Source: Treponema sp. (GTDB taxonomy: Bacteria; Spirochaetota; Spirochaetia; Treponematales; Breznakiellaceae). From it: 15,557 bases of DNA. The position numbers and the translations under genes are program-made. Positions 1 through 8,406 of this stretch are shown here, in pieces. Location of the stretch: the NCBI GenBank assembly GCA_031269405.1, contig JAISZE010000043.1, positions 1-15,557 on the forward strand, given 5' to 3'. How positions within the stretch are numbered: position 1 is the stretch's first letter; the number at the start of each line of letters is the position of its first letter. Under the pieces are notes generated by a model. That model was not told the origin of the DNA. It saw only the letters and a list, made by a program, of their open reading frames with translations, and did not search any database.

Positions 1-1
1 C

Positions 2-820
2 GGATCCGAACCAGGGATAAACGGCCTTGAAGCCGCCGCAGATGGGGAGGGAATTATCATCACCTTCAGCGCCGGAATGCCTGGGAAAAAGGTGGTCCTC
101 TATCGGAGCGTCCAGCCCCTTAAGCAGACTATGGATCTTGTAGGTGCCGTTATCGTCCACAACGACGCCCCTTCTCCCCTTACCGATTATCCTGTGCCGG
201 GAATTCCCTACTACTACGCGGCTATACTGGAAGAAGACCTGACAAGAGGAACGGCCGGCATCTACCCCGGCAGAAACGCCACGGTGAAAGCAGTTGAAGT
301 GCCTGCGGGCCAGGGCAGGATAGGCCTCGCGGGACCGGACCGGGACATACGGTCCATGCCTTTGCCTATGATCTCCGTAACCGCGGCGGTCCCGGCAACG
401 GACGCCTTTGGGGAAACCCCGGTTCAGGCGGCATTAAGCGCCGAAGCGGCAAAGGCCCTGGAGGACGTTCCGGTATCACAAAAAAAAGCTGCCTCTGAAA
501 AGCAGCCCAGGGCCTTCAGCCGGGATCTCGACGATTCCCCCAGAGGGGGTGAGGACTACGCCCTCAGCGCCGTGGTTCAGGGTTCTTTCGCAAACAGGGA
601 TTGGGAAGCCTGCGTGGATGAGCTTAAACGCTACCTCTCGCTGCCCAGGAGCGGCGAATCGGAAGCCAGGGCGCGGTTTTACCTTGGCCAATGCTATTAC
701 TTTCTTGGGCAGTTCCGGGAAGGTCTTTTTGAATTCCTCTCTGCCCGGCCTTTCTACCCCGCAGAGTCCCCTGAGTGGATACAGGCGTCTCTTAACGCGC
801 TGGTCAGCGCAGGGTCCTGA
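2..820 (+). CDS. Fibronectin-III-like/TPR protein, 5'-truncated by window edge
   Basis: The reading frame is open from base 2 to the TGA at 818-820, so the true start lies upstream; the first ATG seen at 77 falls inside the domain and is probably internal. The first ~100 visible residues look like a beta-sandwich of fibronectin type III style: a GINGLEA opening strand, a VVLYRS strand, and a PGIPYYYAAI strand near the end. A low-complexity Ala/Pro/Glu-rich linker follows. The last ~85 residues are helical and TPR-like, with the signature ARFYLGQCYYFLGQFREGLFEF. This suggests an exported or envelope-associated scaffold, but no signal peptide is visible because the N-terminus is missing. It converges on and overlaps by 17 bases the next gene, which also encodes a TPR protein. 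No enzymatic motif is seen and the specific function is unknown. Confidence 0.75.
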   Translation, partial: GSEPGINGLEAAADGEGIIITFSAGMPGKKVVLYRSVQPLKQTMDLVGAVIVHNDAPSPLTDYPVPGIPYYYAAILEEDLTRGTAGIYPGRNATVKAVEVPAGQGRIGLAGPDRDIRSMPLPMISVTAAVPATDAFGETPVQAALSAEAAKALEDVPVSQKKAASEKQPRAFSRDLDDSPRGGEDYALSAVVQGSFANRDWEACVDELKRYLSLPRSGESEARARFYLGQCYYFLGQFREGLFEFLSARPFYPAESPEWIQASLNALVSAGS

Positions 821-2804
821 GAAGGGCGCGCAGTTCGGGATCAGCCGGAGCCGGGCTTTCAAGAAGCGGCTCTTCCTTTTCCCCCGGAACCAGGAACAGT
901 TCGTCCCCTTCGGTGATGCGGTCAAAGAAACCGTTCCTCCCCAGGGTCCCGGCAGATACTTCCTCATCGGCGCTTTCGATAGTCATAGTTCCCACGATAT
1001 CCTCAGGAGCATAGACCACGCCGATGCCTTCGTTGAGAATTGCCGCGCTGCCTTTGCGTACAACATGATAAACAGCGCCGTTACTGACCCCGTCGGCACG
1101 GCCTTTGTCGATAAGCCCCTGGTCCTGGCGGCGGCTTAAAAGTTCGGCTCTGAACGGCAGGGCCCTGGCAAGCTGATCCACGATGTTCCTGCCGGCGTAA
1201 CGGAGCCGGTCCCCTCCGGTGCGATAGGCGTTAAAGACCGCAGCCGGGGCGCCTGTACGGGCGACAAAGAGTTCGCCTTTAATGGAAATATCCCTGTCGT
1301 TTTCCAGGACCGAAAGAATAAGGAAATAATCCCCCCCTCCTTCCCGGGCGGTCCTGAAGGCTGCCGAAAAAGAAGGTTGCCGCAGTTCCAGGTCCATAGG
1401 GGCTATATTCCGTTCATGCACTAAAAGATCTTTTATGTAAGCCGCCCCTGCGGCGCCGACGTCGGCATGTAAAAAAGCCGGCTGGCTGGCTGCGGTAAAA
1501 ACCGCAATCTGCCAGTGGGGTTTGGAAACAGCTACAGGATCCACGCCCCAGCGGCGGAAAAGGGCGTTCCCAAGAAGGGAATTGTAGGATTCTACCGCGT
1601 CGTTCAGATTCTTATCCCCAAGGCCCAGATCCTGCATGAACCTGATCTCTTCAAGAAAACGGGCCGGATAACCCTGAATACGCAGGAGATCGGCGTATTC
1701 CCTGCGGTCAGGGGCATAGGGGTTAAGCCTGAGTCCCCGGCGGTATTCAAAAAGGGCCTGTTCCACAAGGTTCCTGGAACGGAAATCCCCGGCCCTGCCG
1801 AAATGCCAGGAAGCCCAACTGCTGCGCCGGGGATCCTCCACCCTGGTACTTGATATAAGTAAGTCCTCCAGCGCCGAACGGATGAACTCATCATTAGGGT
1901 CCACAACAGCCGCGGTAGAGAGTACGGAAACGGCGTCGGCATTCCGGCCAAGACGCGAATAGGCCATGCCTTTTAGATACCACGCCTGGGCATTATCCCG
2001 GTTCCCGGCGATGAGTTCATCCGCAAGACGGGCGGCTTCTTCGTATTGCTCTCCGCGGTAACGGAGAGAAGCCAGAAGGGACCGCGCAGGGGTATAGCCG
2101 GGCCGGTAGTACAGGGCTTGTTCGGCGTAATAGACCGCATCGGCAATACGGTTCCCCTGGGAAGCGAGGTAAGAGGCGTAGTAATGGACCCGGTAGTCAT
2201 CAGGATGCTGAAGGAGAGCCCTGTCAATGTAGGAACGGGCTCCCTCGGCGTCTCCTAGGGAACCCAGCACAAGGGCCAGGGAAATAAGAAGACGCCTGTC
2301 GTCGGGGAAGCGGCGCACTGCCTCGCGGTAACGGATGACCGCGTCCCCTGCCCTGCCCTGGGCTATATCCAGTTCAGCAGCGGCGAAAAGGGCTTCCTTG
2401 TTATAAGGCTCCCGGCTAAGGACGTCGTTAATGACCTTTGACGCGTCCTCCAGTTTTCCCAGTGCAATGAGGGTAAAGGCTTCCAGGTTGGCCGTCTGCA
2501 TACTGCCTCGGGCCAAAGTCCGGGCTTTGCGGACCCACAAAAGAGCTTCGTCGAATTCGCCGAGATCATAGTAGCATTCCGCCAGGGCAGCGGTGGCCTC
2601 GGCGTGCGCCGGAGAAAGGCGCAGGCATTCAATAAAGGATTCCGCCGCTGTATACCAGTCTTCGGCGATCATGGAATCGAGCCCTTTTTCGTACCAGTAC
2701 GCAGGACCCGGACTCTGGGCCCCCAGGTTTTTCGGGATCACCCAGGAACAGCAGAGAACACAGAAAAACCAGAGAACATATTTTACGCCCCTTCCCATCA
2801 CCAT
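804..2804 (-). CDS. Secreted TPR-repeat protein with possible FlgT-like C-terminal domain
   Basis: I chose the ATG at 2804 (666 residues): it is preceded by GAGGGG at a workable distance and gives a compact signal peptide (VKYVLWFFCVLCCSWVIP, cleavage probably after LGAQ). A GTG at 2834 would add ten residues and has no better ribosome site. After the signal come at least eight TPR units (about residues 25-330), with repeated patterns such as AEALAECYYDLGEFDEAL and AWYLKGMAYSRLGRNADAV, then another TPR-like pair near 330-385. The C-terminal ~220 residues are alpha/beta; the segment near residues 550-640 (GLIDKGRADGVSNGAVYHVV, later ITEGDELFLV) resembles the last domain of FlgT-type or similar envelope assembly proteins. 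That match is inference from pattern. The gene is last in the minus-strand run, 36 bases after tlyC, and is likely co-transcribed with it. A periplasmic scaffold or assembly role is plausible; partners are unknown. Confidence 0.85.
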   Translation of the reverse strand: MVMGRGVKYVLWFFCVLCCSWVIPKNLGAQSPGPAYWYEKGLDSMIAEDWYTAAESFIECLRLSPAHAEATAALAECYYDLGEFDEALLWVRKARTLARGSMQTANLEAFTLIALGKLEDASKVINDVLSREPYNKEALFAAAELDIAQGRAGDAVIRYREAVRRFPDDRRLLISLALVLGSLGDAEGARSYIDRALLQHPDDYRVHYYASYLASQGNRIADAVYYAEQALYYRPGYTPARSLLASLRYRGEQYEEAARLADELIAGNRDNAQAWYLKGMAYSRLGRNADAVSVLSTAAVVDPNDEFIRSALEDLLISSTRVEDPRRSSWASWHFGRAGDFRSRNLVEQALFEYRRGLRLNPYAPDRREYADLLRIQGYPARFLEEIRFMQDLGLGDKNLNDAVESYNSLLGNALFRRWGVDPVAVSKPHWQIAVFTAASQPAFLHADVGAAGAAYIKDLLVHERNIAPMDLELRQPSFSAAFRTAREGGGDYFLILSVLENDRDISIKGELFVARTGAPAAVFNAYRTGGDRLRYAGRNIVDQLARALPFRAELLSRRQDQGLIDKGRADGVSNGAVYHVVRKGSAAILNEGIGVVYAPEDIVGTMTIESADEEVSAGTLGRNGFFDRITEGDELFLVPGEKEEPLLESPAPADPELRALLRTLR

Positions 2805-2840
2805 GCTCCCTTGCTCCCCTCGTGGACAAAACACGGCAGG

Positions 2841-3617
2841 CTATTCTTCTTTTCCGTGCAGCACGATTTTTACCGAATTGATCTTGCGGCCTTCCATTTC
2901 CTGGATGATAAAATCATGGCCTTCCCAAACAGCCTTTTCGTACTTTACAGGGATTTTCCCGAGGAGGTCGAAAACAAAACCGCCCAGAGTATCGAAATCC
3001 TCGACAGGCAGCGTCACGCCTATTTTTTCGGAAAGATCCTCCAGATTCACCCTGGCGTCGCAGAGCCAGGCTCCATTGCCCAATTCCAGAATATCCTCTT
3101 TTTCATTATCGAACTCATCCTGGATATCCCCGATAATTTCTTCAAGAATATCTTCCATACAGACAATCCCTGAAACGCCGCCGTACTCGTCAACTACCAC
3201 GGCGATATGGACCCTGCGGCGCCTGAGTTCCTTGAGCAGCTCGTCGATGTGTTTGGATTCAGGGACAAAAAACGGCTTTCGCGCCAGTTTCCTGATATCG
3301 AAGGAATTCTCCTTTACCAGGCTCTTGAGCACATCCTTTACATAGAGAACGCCTATTACGTTATCAATAGTCTCCTCGTAAACCGGAAACCTGGAATGTT
3401 CGTTTTCCGTGATCCGGGCAAGATTTTCATCACTTGAAACTTCAGCGGAAAGGAAAACCGTGTCTATCCTGGGAACCATCACTTCCTTGACTGTCGTTTC
3501 CGAAAGCTCCACAACACCCTGTATCATCTCCTGCTGGTCGGTTTCCAGGGATTTATAGGTTTTCTTGTTTATATCGCCTTTTTTAAAAAGACTTTTTATC
3601 AGCAACGACGGGTTCAT
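2841..3617 (-). CDS. tlyC: TlyC/CorC-type CBS-domain protein (hemolysin C family)
   Basis: The 258-residue protein has the cytoplasmic half of the CorC/HlyC family: an entry motif VKEVMVPRIDTVFL (residues 43-56), a first CBS domain to about residue 105, a second CBS domain with the signature HIAVVVDEYGGVSGIVCMED (about 113-165), and a C-terminal CorC_HlyC domain (about 175-255). The DUF21 membrane domain of larger relatives is absent, so it is a soluble form, as in other spirochaetal TlyC proteins. CBS pairs usually bind adenosyl nucleotides; family members are linked to Mg2+/Co2+ homeostasis, and the haemolysin name is historical. The ATG at 3615-3617 overlaps the ybeY stop by an ATGA junction, which implies translational coupling. 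Adjacency of ybeY and a CorC-like gene is common in bacteria (for example ybeY-ybeX). Haemolytic activity should not be assumed. Confidence 0.93.
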   Translation of the reverse strand: MNPSLLIKSLFKKGDINKKTYKSLETDQQEMIQGVVELSETTVKEVMVPRIDTVFLSAEVSSDENLARITENEHSRFPVYEETIDNVIGVLYVKDVLKSLVKENSFDIRKLARKPFFVPESKHIDELLKELRRRRVHIAVVVDEYGGVSGIVCMEDILEEIIGDIQDEFDNEKEDILELGNGAWLCDARVNLEDLSEKIGVTLPVEDFDTLGGFVFDLLGKIPVKYEKAVWEGHDFIIQEMEGRKINSVKIVLHGKEE

Positions 3618-4069
3618 AAAATCCGCTCTCCGGCCAGATGGGCCAATATTGTTTCCTGCAAAGCGAGCATAGGCTCCCCGGGTTCGTTGGTTTTGTGATC
3701 CTTCCCGTCAAGGTGCAGTATGCCGTGAACCAGGAGGCGGCGCAGCTCTTCGTCCGCAGTTACCCCAAAAAAAGCGGCGTTTTTCTCAAGGGTTTCAAGG
3801 GATACCACAATGTCCCCGGGAACGCAGCGGACGCCGCCCTTCCTGTCCTCCACGGTTCCCCCAAGAACAAAGGAAAGTACATCGGTAGCTTCGTCTTTGA
3901 GCCGGTATTTGGCGTTAAGGGCTTTGATATAGTTATCCCCGCAGAAAAGCACCGAAAGATCCCAGTTTGTCCTGCCCAGGTAGTTAAGGACTTTGAGGAT
4001 AAAGGATTTAGCCCGCCCTTTCCAGCCAGGGAGGGGAACCTCTTCGGCGCTGAAATCGACACGGTTCAT
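3614..4069 (-). CDS. ybeY: YbeY endoribonuclease/rRNA maturation factor
   Basis: The 151-residue protein matches YbeY in length and motifs. The zinc-binding H-x3-H-x5-H signature is HGILHLDGKDH, with H115, H119 and H125. The family motif TDVLSF (62-67) and the strand GDIVVS (85-90) are also present. YbeY is a metal-dependent single-strand endoribonuclease that acts in 16S rRNA 3'-end maturation and 70S ribosome quality control in the cytoplasm. The gene starts inside the pgpH stop (ATGA overlap at 4066-4069) and ends inside the tlyC start, so it is tightly coupled on both sides. The order phoH-pgpH-ybeY also occurs in Bacillus-type genomes, which supports the assignment. Nothing appears broken. 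Confidence 0.97.
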   Translation of the reverse strand: MNRVDFSAEEVPLPGWKGRAKSFILKVLNYLGRTNWDLSVLFCGDNYIKALNAKYRLKDEATDVLSFVLGGTVEDRKGGVRCVPGDIVVSLETLEKNAAFFGVTADEELRRLLVHGILHLDGKDHKTNEPGEPMLALQETILAHLAGERIL

Positions 4070-6288
4070 TTCCCGGCTCCCTGGTTCGGATACTCTATCC
4101 GGGAATGATAATACCCCACCAGAACCCGGACAAAGGCGTTTTTAATGGTTTCAAGATCCTTGAACGTCAGTTCCGAACGGGCGAGCTGGCCGTGTTCCAC
4201 TTTGGCGTTGATAAGTTCCTGTATGAATTTCTCCAGCCTTGCGACAGTCGGCTTGTCCAGGGTCCTGACTGCGGCTTCGCTCATGTCCGCAAGCATGACT
4301 ACCGCGCTTTCCCGCGACCTTGGAGGGGTTCCGGGATACGTGAAATCTTCCATGTTGACCGGGGACTTTCCGTCGGCGCCTTCCTGTTTGAGGGCTTTGT
4401 TATAAAACCAGGTGATCACCGAATTGCCGTGGTGTTCCCCGATAATGTCGATCACTTCCCTGGGCAGCCCCAACTGCCTTGCTTTTTCAAGCCCGAATTT
4501 CACATGGCTACGGATAACCGTAGCTGAAAGCCTGGGGGCTATATCATCATGCCTGTTATAATCGGTTTGATTTTCCACAAAGTACTCGGGGTTTTCCATT
4601 TTGCCCAGATCGTGGTAATAGGCCCCCACTCTGGCAAGGAGGGCGTTGGCCCCAATGTCCTGGCACGCCGCTTCAGCAAGGTTCGCTACCATAATGGAAT
4701 GGCTGTAGGTTCCGGGAGCGGCGGTAAAAAGGCGCCTGAGTATAGGGGCGTTGAGATCCGACAGCTCAATGAGCCTGAAAGCCGTAGCGGCGTTAAGGGC
4801 GTGCTCCAGAGGCGGGAGAAAGCCCAGAACCAGCATCCCCGAGGCGAGGCCGTTAAAAGCCGCCCAAAAAAGGACCCCAGGGTACGCCCCTGCTGCGGCG
4901 CGCTGGCCCAGAAGCAGGGCGATCATAGCGACGCAGTTGGCCGCCGCGATAATAAGCCCTGCCCTGATAAGGTCCATACGCTTCTGCGCCCCCTGGAGGA
5001 CGAAAGAGGCCGCCACCCCGGACACCAGGGCAAAAACATACGAAGGGGTGTCGTAGGAACCGGTAAAGAAAGCGCCTAAAGGCAGGACCATACCCAGGAC
5101 AAGGGCAAGCCGGGGACCAATCAGGATAGCAGGGAGCATGACAACCAGGGCGGTAGGAATCACCAAGGAACTCACAATGTAATCGGAACCGAATGGGAGG
5201 TTCCGGGCCAGTACCGCGCCTAAAATATAGAGAGCCGAAAGGGCGCAAATAAGGTAGGCTTCGGAGTTCGTGAGGCTCCTGCCCTGTATCTTCCTGTTGC
5301 AGTAAAAAGCCAGGAACATAAAAATCAGGAAAAGGAGGAGGATCTGGGACAGAATATTTCTGACGTCATTTCCCGGAAGGGACAGGTTAAGGGCCCGGAG
5401 TTCCATCATTTCTTCTTCGGTAATAATAAATCCCTTCTTTATGACCCGTTTTCCTCGTTCGATGTATTTTATCACCGGTTCTGTTTTCGATTTTGTTTCA
5501 ATCAGCCGCTGGACTGTTTCTTCAGGCGAATAAAAAACATTTTCTGATATAAAAGGCAGCAGCAAGGCGGGGACTGCGCTGACAAAGGCGGCTGAAAAGG
5601 AACCTGCCGCGATCTGCCGTTCAACGGCTTCCCCGGTTTTATCCCTGGTTATAATAGCGGCGTAAGCTATCCGCTCCCGCTCTATACGGGAATTCTGCTG
5701 GCGGATAAGTTCCACAACATCGCGGTTGAGCTTATCAAGCCCGGTTTGAGGTATTGAAAAGATCCCTTTTTCCAGGACAGCGTTCAGAACCAGTTCTGCC
5801 TGATCTAGGATCTCCTGAAGATCCGGCGCGTTGTACAGGGTATCCAGCGCTTCTGCGGTAAAGGTCCCGGGGAATTCATCGTGGATAAGCTGCATGTATT
5901 GTTCCCGGGACAAACCGCCGTCCGCCCGGGACGCCGCAAGAACAGCAAAACGTTTCCAGTTGTTCCGTATCTCTTCCGAAGCCTTTCCCGAAAAATGAAA
6001 AACCGCAGGCACCTGGCGTTCCTGGGCTTCCTGCCTGAGCCGGGTAGCCTCTTTGTCCTCATAGGTTACCGCCTGATCGGCGGTAACATCCCGATCCGCT
6101 ACCTTGCCTGCCTCGAAATCCTCCAGATCCCCTGCGCCGCCTCTATTGGAATTGATGTTCGCCAAAACCACTGCAAGGGTAAAGAGAAAAGCCCCCACTG
6201 CAGCCAGAGCAGGACCGGTCCGGAAAGAAAAGGGGATGGCCTTTTTGATCAGAGCAAACAGCTCCCGGGAATTAGGCTTTTTCTTCAT
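4066..6288 (-). CDS. pgpH: 7TM-HD family cyclic-di-AMP phosphodiesterase (PgpH)
   Basis: The 740-residue protein has the full PgpH architecture. One membrane helix lies at about 27-45, then a large extracytoplasmic 7TMR-HDED domain (about 50-305). A block of seven membrane segments follows (about 310-495). The cytoplasmic HD domain runs from about 515 to 725. Metal-site residues are visible: H530 (GTYSHS), the HD pair H559-D560 (AYYHDLGK), H580, H595, H619-H620 (GEHHG) and D668 (LADMSEAA). Characterised family members hydrolyse cyclic-di-AMP to pApA, linking the gene to osmotic, potassium and cell-wall homeostasis; activity here is inferred. The start overlaps the end of phoH by 17 bases and lacks a strong Shine-Dalgarno, so translation probably depends on coupling. 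No diadenylate cyclase gene is in this window. Confidence 0.94.
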   Translation of the reverse strand: MKKKPNSRELFALIKKAIPFSFRTGPALAAVGAFLFTLAVVLANINSNRGGAGDLEDFEAGKVADRDVTADQAVTYEDKEATRLRQEAQERQVPAVFHFSGKASEEIRNNWKRFAVLAASRADGGLSREQYMQLIHDEFPGTFTAEALDTLYNAPDLQEILDQAELVLNAVLEKGIFSIPQTGLDKLNRDVVELIRQQNSRIERERIAYAAIITRDKTGEAVERQIAAGSFSAAFVSAVPALLLPFISENVFYSPEETVQRLIETKSKTEPVIKYIERGKRVIKKGFIITEEEMMELRALNLSLPGNDVRNILSQILLLFLIFMFLAFYCNRKIQGRSLTNSEAYLICALSALYILGAVLARNLPFGSDYIVSSLVIPTALVVMLPAILIGPRLALVLGMVLPLGAFFTGSYDTPSYVFALVSGVAASFVLQGAQKRMDLIRAGLIIAAANCVAMIALLLGQRAAAGAYPGVLFWAAFNGLASGMLVLGFLPPLEHALNAATAFRLIELSDLNAPILRRLFTAAPGTYSHSIMVANLAEAACQDIGANALLARVGAYYHDLGKMENPEYFVENQTDYNRHDDIAPRLSATVIRSHVKFGLEKARQLGLPREVIDIIGEHHGNSVITWFYNKALKQEGADGKSPVNMEDFTYPGTPPRSRESAVVMLADMSEAAVRTLDKPTVARLEKFIQELINAKVEHGQLARSELTFKDLETIKNAFVRVLVGYYHSRIEYPNQGAGK

Positions 6289-7213
6289 TGTTATCGTAAG
6301 CCTGTATTATCTTTTTGATGAGAGGGTTCCGTACCACATCGCTGGTGTGGAGCCAGGCGAAATAGAGGCCTTCCACGCCTGAAAGTACGGAGACCGCGTG
6401 GAGAAGCCCCGAGTCGGTACGCCTGGGCAGATCTATCTGCGTAGTATCCCCGGTAATCACCGCCCTGGCTCCCTGGCCGATGCGGGTCAAAAACATCTTC
6501 ATCTGCTCTTTAGTGGTATTTTGGGCTTCGTCAAGGATAACCACGCAGTCATTAAGGCTCCTGCCCCGCATATAGGCCAAAGGGGCGATTTCTATAGCCC
6601 TGGTCTCTTCCATACGGTGAATAACTTCATAAGGGATCAGGGATTCCATGGCGTCATAAAGAGGCCTGAGGTAAGGGTTGATTTTCTGGGCCAGGTCCCC
6701 TGGCAGGAAACCCAGGCTTTCCCCGGCTTCCACTACCGGCCGGGTAAGGACCAGCTTCCGCAAATTTTTGGAGAGCACCAGGCGCAGGGCTTCGGCAATA
6801 GCGAGGTAAGTTTTTCCCGTTCCTGCAGGGCCGATACAGAAGGAAATGTCATAGGATCTCATACCCCTGATATAAGCGGCCTGGTTCCTGCCCCTGGGGT
6901 ACACCCGGCTGAATCCGTGGGGAATATGAATGATAGTTTCTTCTTCAGCCGGAACACCTGTGCCGGTGAGGGCCCGGACATATTCAGGCGAAGGGTTCTC
7001 CCCTTCCCGGACCAGGGCAATAAGATTGTCCATCACTGACTTGAAACGCCTGACACCGGCGTCATCCGCTCCTTCCAGGCGTATTTCGTTGCCCCTGGCG
7101 GCTATGCGCCCTCCAAGAGATCCCTCAATTACCTTGAGGTTTCCGTCATTGGCGCCGCAGACTCCGGACAAAATATCCCGGTTGTCCAATACTATCGTTA
7201 TACCTTCGTCCAA
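6272..7213 (-). CDS. phoH: PhoH family ATPase
   Basis: The 313-residue PhoH-like protein has an N-terminal KH-like region (about 1-85) and a P-loop ATPase core. Walker A is GPAGTGKT (128-135), Walker B is VVILDEAQN (224-232), followed by GDTTQID (255-261) and DVVRNPLI (292-299); LTRP (156-159) is also typical. PhoH proteins are cytoplasmic ATPases with suspected roles in RNA metabolism; the exact substrate is not settled. The start is TTG at 7213-7211: an in-frame TGA lies only six codons upstream, no in-frame ATG precedes the conserved TIVLDNRD strand, and AGGTGAGG (7219-7226) sits five bases before it. An ATG four bases upstream is out of frame. The gene precedes pgpH and ybeY with a 17-base overlap into pgpH. 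Confidence 0.95.
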   Translation of the reverse strand: MDEGITIVLDNRDILSGVCGANDGNLKVIEGSLGGRIAARGNEIRLEGADDAGVRRFKSVMDNLIALVREGENPSPEYVRALTGTGVPAEEETIIHIPHGFSRVYPRGRNQAAYIRGMRSYDISFCIGPAGTGKTYLAIAEALRLVLSKNLRKLVLTRPVVEAGESLGFLPGDLAQKINPYLRPLYDAMESLIPYEVIHRMEETRAIEIAPLAYMRGRSLNDCVVILDEAQNTTKEQMKMFLTRIGQGARAVITGDTTQIDLPRRTDSGLLHAVSVLSGVEGLYFAWLHTSDVVRNPLIKKIIQAYDNNEEKA

Positions 7214-7231
7214 ACATACCTCACCTGCTCA

Positions 7232-7260
7232 AGTCTATGACCCTGAAACAGGGAAGTCAA
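7232..7260 (-). promoter_or_regulatory. Candidate promoter for phoH with palindromic spacer
   Basis: Read on the minus strand, TTGACT (7255-7260) and TAGACT (7232-7237) are separated by exactly 17 bases. They fit the sigma-70 consensus at five and four of six positions. The spacer contains the palindrome CCCTG-TTT-CAGGG (7241-7253), which could be an operator or chance. The predicted transcript would begin at about 7225, almost on the ribosome-binding site, giving a very short leader; that weakens the call. The 76-base queA-phoH gap is one of the few in the cluster large enough for a promoter. Confidence 0.3.
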
Positions 7261-7289
7261 GGTGCTAAAAACGCCGGACTGTATACGGC

Positions 7290-8402
7290 TTACCGTATCA
7301 GCATGGCGTCGCCGTAGCTGAAAAAACGGTAGCCCTTCTCCACGGCTTCCCGGTAGCTTTCAAGGATCAGTTCCCTCCCGGAGGAAGCCGCGGTTCCTGC
7401 TGATGTAAAAGCTTCGGCTTTTGCATCAGTGAAAGCCGATACAAGCATGAGCAGTGTCGAGCCTGGGGTGTGGAAATTGGTAAAAAGCTGATCCACCACT
7501 TGGAAGCGGTAACCTGGGTAGATGAAAACCGAGGTCGTCCCCTCCCCCCTCATAAGCCCTCCCCCTGAAGCGGTCCGGGGATCGGCACGCCACGCCGACT
7601 CCAGGGTACGGACGCTGGTGGTGCCTACAGCCAGGACCTTCCGGCCTTCGGATTTGGCTTTCTCGATCATAGCCGCCGCGGTTTCGCTTATGCAGTATAC
7701 TTCCTCGTGCATAACATGCCCTTCGATATCTTCTGTCCGTACAGGGAGGAACGTTCCCAGCCCAACATGAAGGGTGATAAAAGCGGTTTCCATTCCGGCT
7801 TTCTCAAGATCATCAAGGAGTTCCGGGGTAAAATGGAGCCCCGCTGTAGGCGCAGCGACGGAACCGGTCTCTTTTGCGTACACGGTCTGGTACCTTTCGC
7901 TGTCCGTTTCACAATCACCGCGTTTGATATAAGGCGGCAGCGGGATATGGCCGTGGAGATCCAGCCAGGCGTCGTCTACAGGGCGGCTGAAACGGAGGAC
8001 GCGGTAATCGCCGTCAGCAGCGGTGATTTCCCCGGCAAGGTCATCGTCAAAAAGATAGCGGCTCCCGGGGTGCCGGCGCTTTGCCCGCCGGACCATGACA
8101 CGCCAAAGAACGCCGTTCCCGGAAACACCGCCAGCCTCGGCCATCCGGTTAAGGAGGAGGAATTCCACCCTGGCGCCGGTCTTTTTTGAGACACCCTGAA
8201 CACGGGCTTTGCGTACCTTTGAATTATTGAATACCAAAAGCGTCCCCTTTTCCAGCAGCCCCGGAAGTTCCCGCACCATGCGGTGTTCCCTGACGCCACT
8301 CTTCCTGTCCAGGACCATCAACCAGCTTTGCCCCCGTACCCCGGGAGGGTATTGGGCAATGAGGCCCCCAGGGAGATGGAAAAAAAAATCCGATGTCTTC
8401 AT
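7290..8402 (-). CDS. queA: QueA: tRNA preQ1(34) SAM ribosyltransferase-isomerase
   Basis: The 370-residue protein begins with the typical QueA N-terminus (MKTSDFFFHLPGGLIAQYPP) and carries the family motifs AAPTAGLHF (183-191), LHVGLGTF (211-218), GTTSVRTLES (260-269), HTPGSTLLMLVSAF (311-324) and YRFFSYGDAMLI (358-369). It transfers and isomerises the ribosyl group of S-adenosylmethionine onto preQ1 at tRNA position 34, making epoxyqueuosine, in the cytoplasm. At 370 residues it is a little longer than the E. coli enzyme; the extra length lies mainly in Ala/Gly/Ser-rich insertions near residues 274-287 and 330-343. The ATG is four bases after the ruvB stop, so the genes are surely co-transcribed. 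queA next to ruvAB is a widespread arrangement. Confidence 0.97.
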   Translation of the reverse strand: MKTSDFFFHLPGGLIAQYPPGVRGQSWLMVLDRKSGVREHRMVRELPGLLEKGTLLVFNNSKVRKARVQGVSKKTGARVEFLLLNRMAEAGGVSGNGVLWRVMVRRAKRRHPGSRYLFDDDLAGEITAADGDYRVLRFSRPVDDAWLDLHGHIPLPPYIKRGDCETDSERYQTVYAKETGSVAAPTAGLHFTPELLDDLEKAGMETAFITLHVGLGTFLPVRTEDIEGHVMHEEVYCISETAAAMIEKAKSEGRKVLAVGTTSVRTLESAWRADPRTASGGGLMRGEGTTSVFIYPGYRFQVVDQLFTNFHTPGSTLLMLVSAFTDAKAEAFTSAGTAASSGRELILESYREAVEKGYRFFSYGDAMLIR

Positions 8403-8406
8403 GAGT

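Noticed and set aside
549..1139. Plus-strand open frame of 196 codons spanning the convergent gene junction.
   Set aside because: It overlaps the ends of two supported genes in a different frame and its sequence looks like random translation of GC-rich DNA.
2593..3345. Plus-strand open frame of 250 codons across the start of the TPR gene and much of tlyC.
   Set aside because: It lies antisense to two well-supported genes, its translation is Ser/Pro/Arg-rich with no recognisable motif, and no ribosome site was evident.
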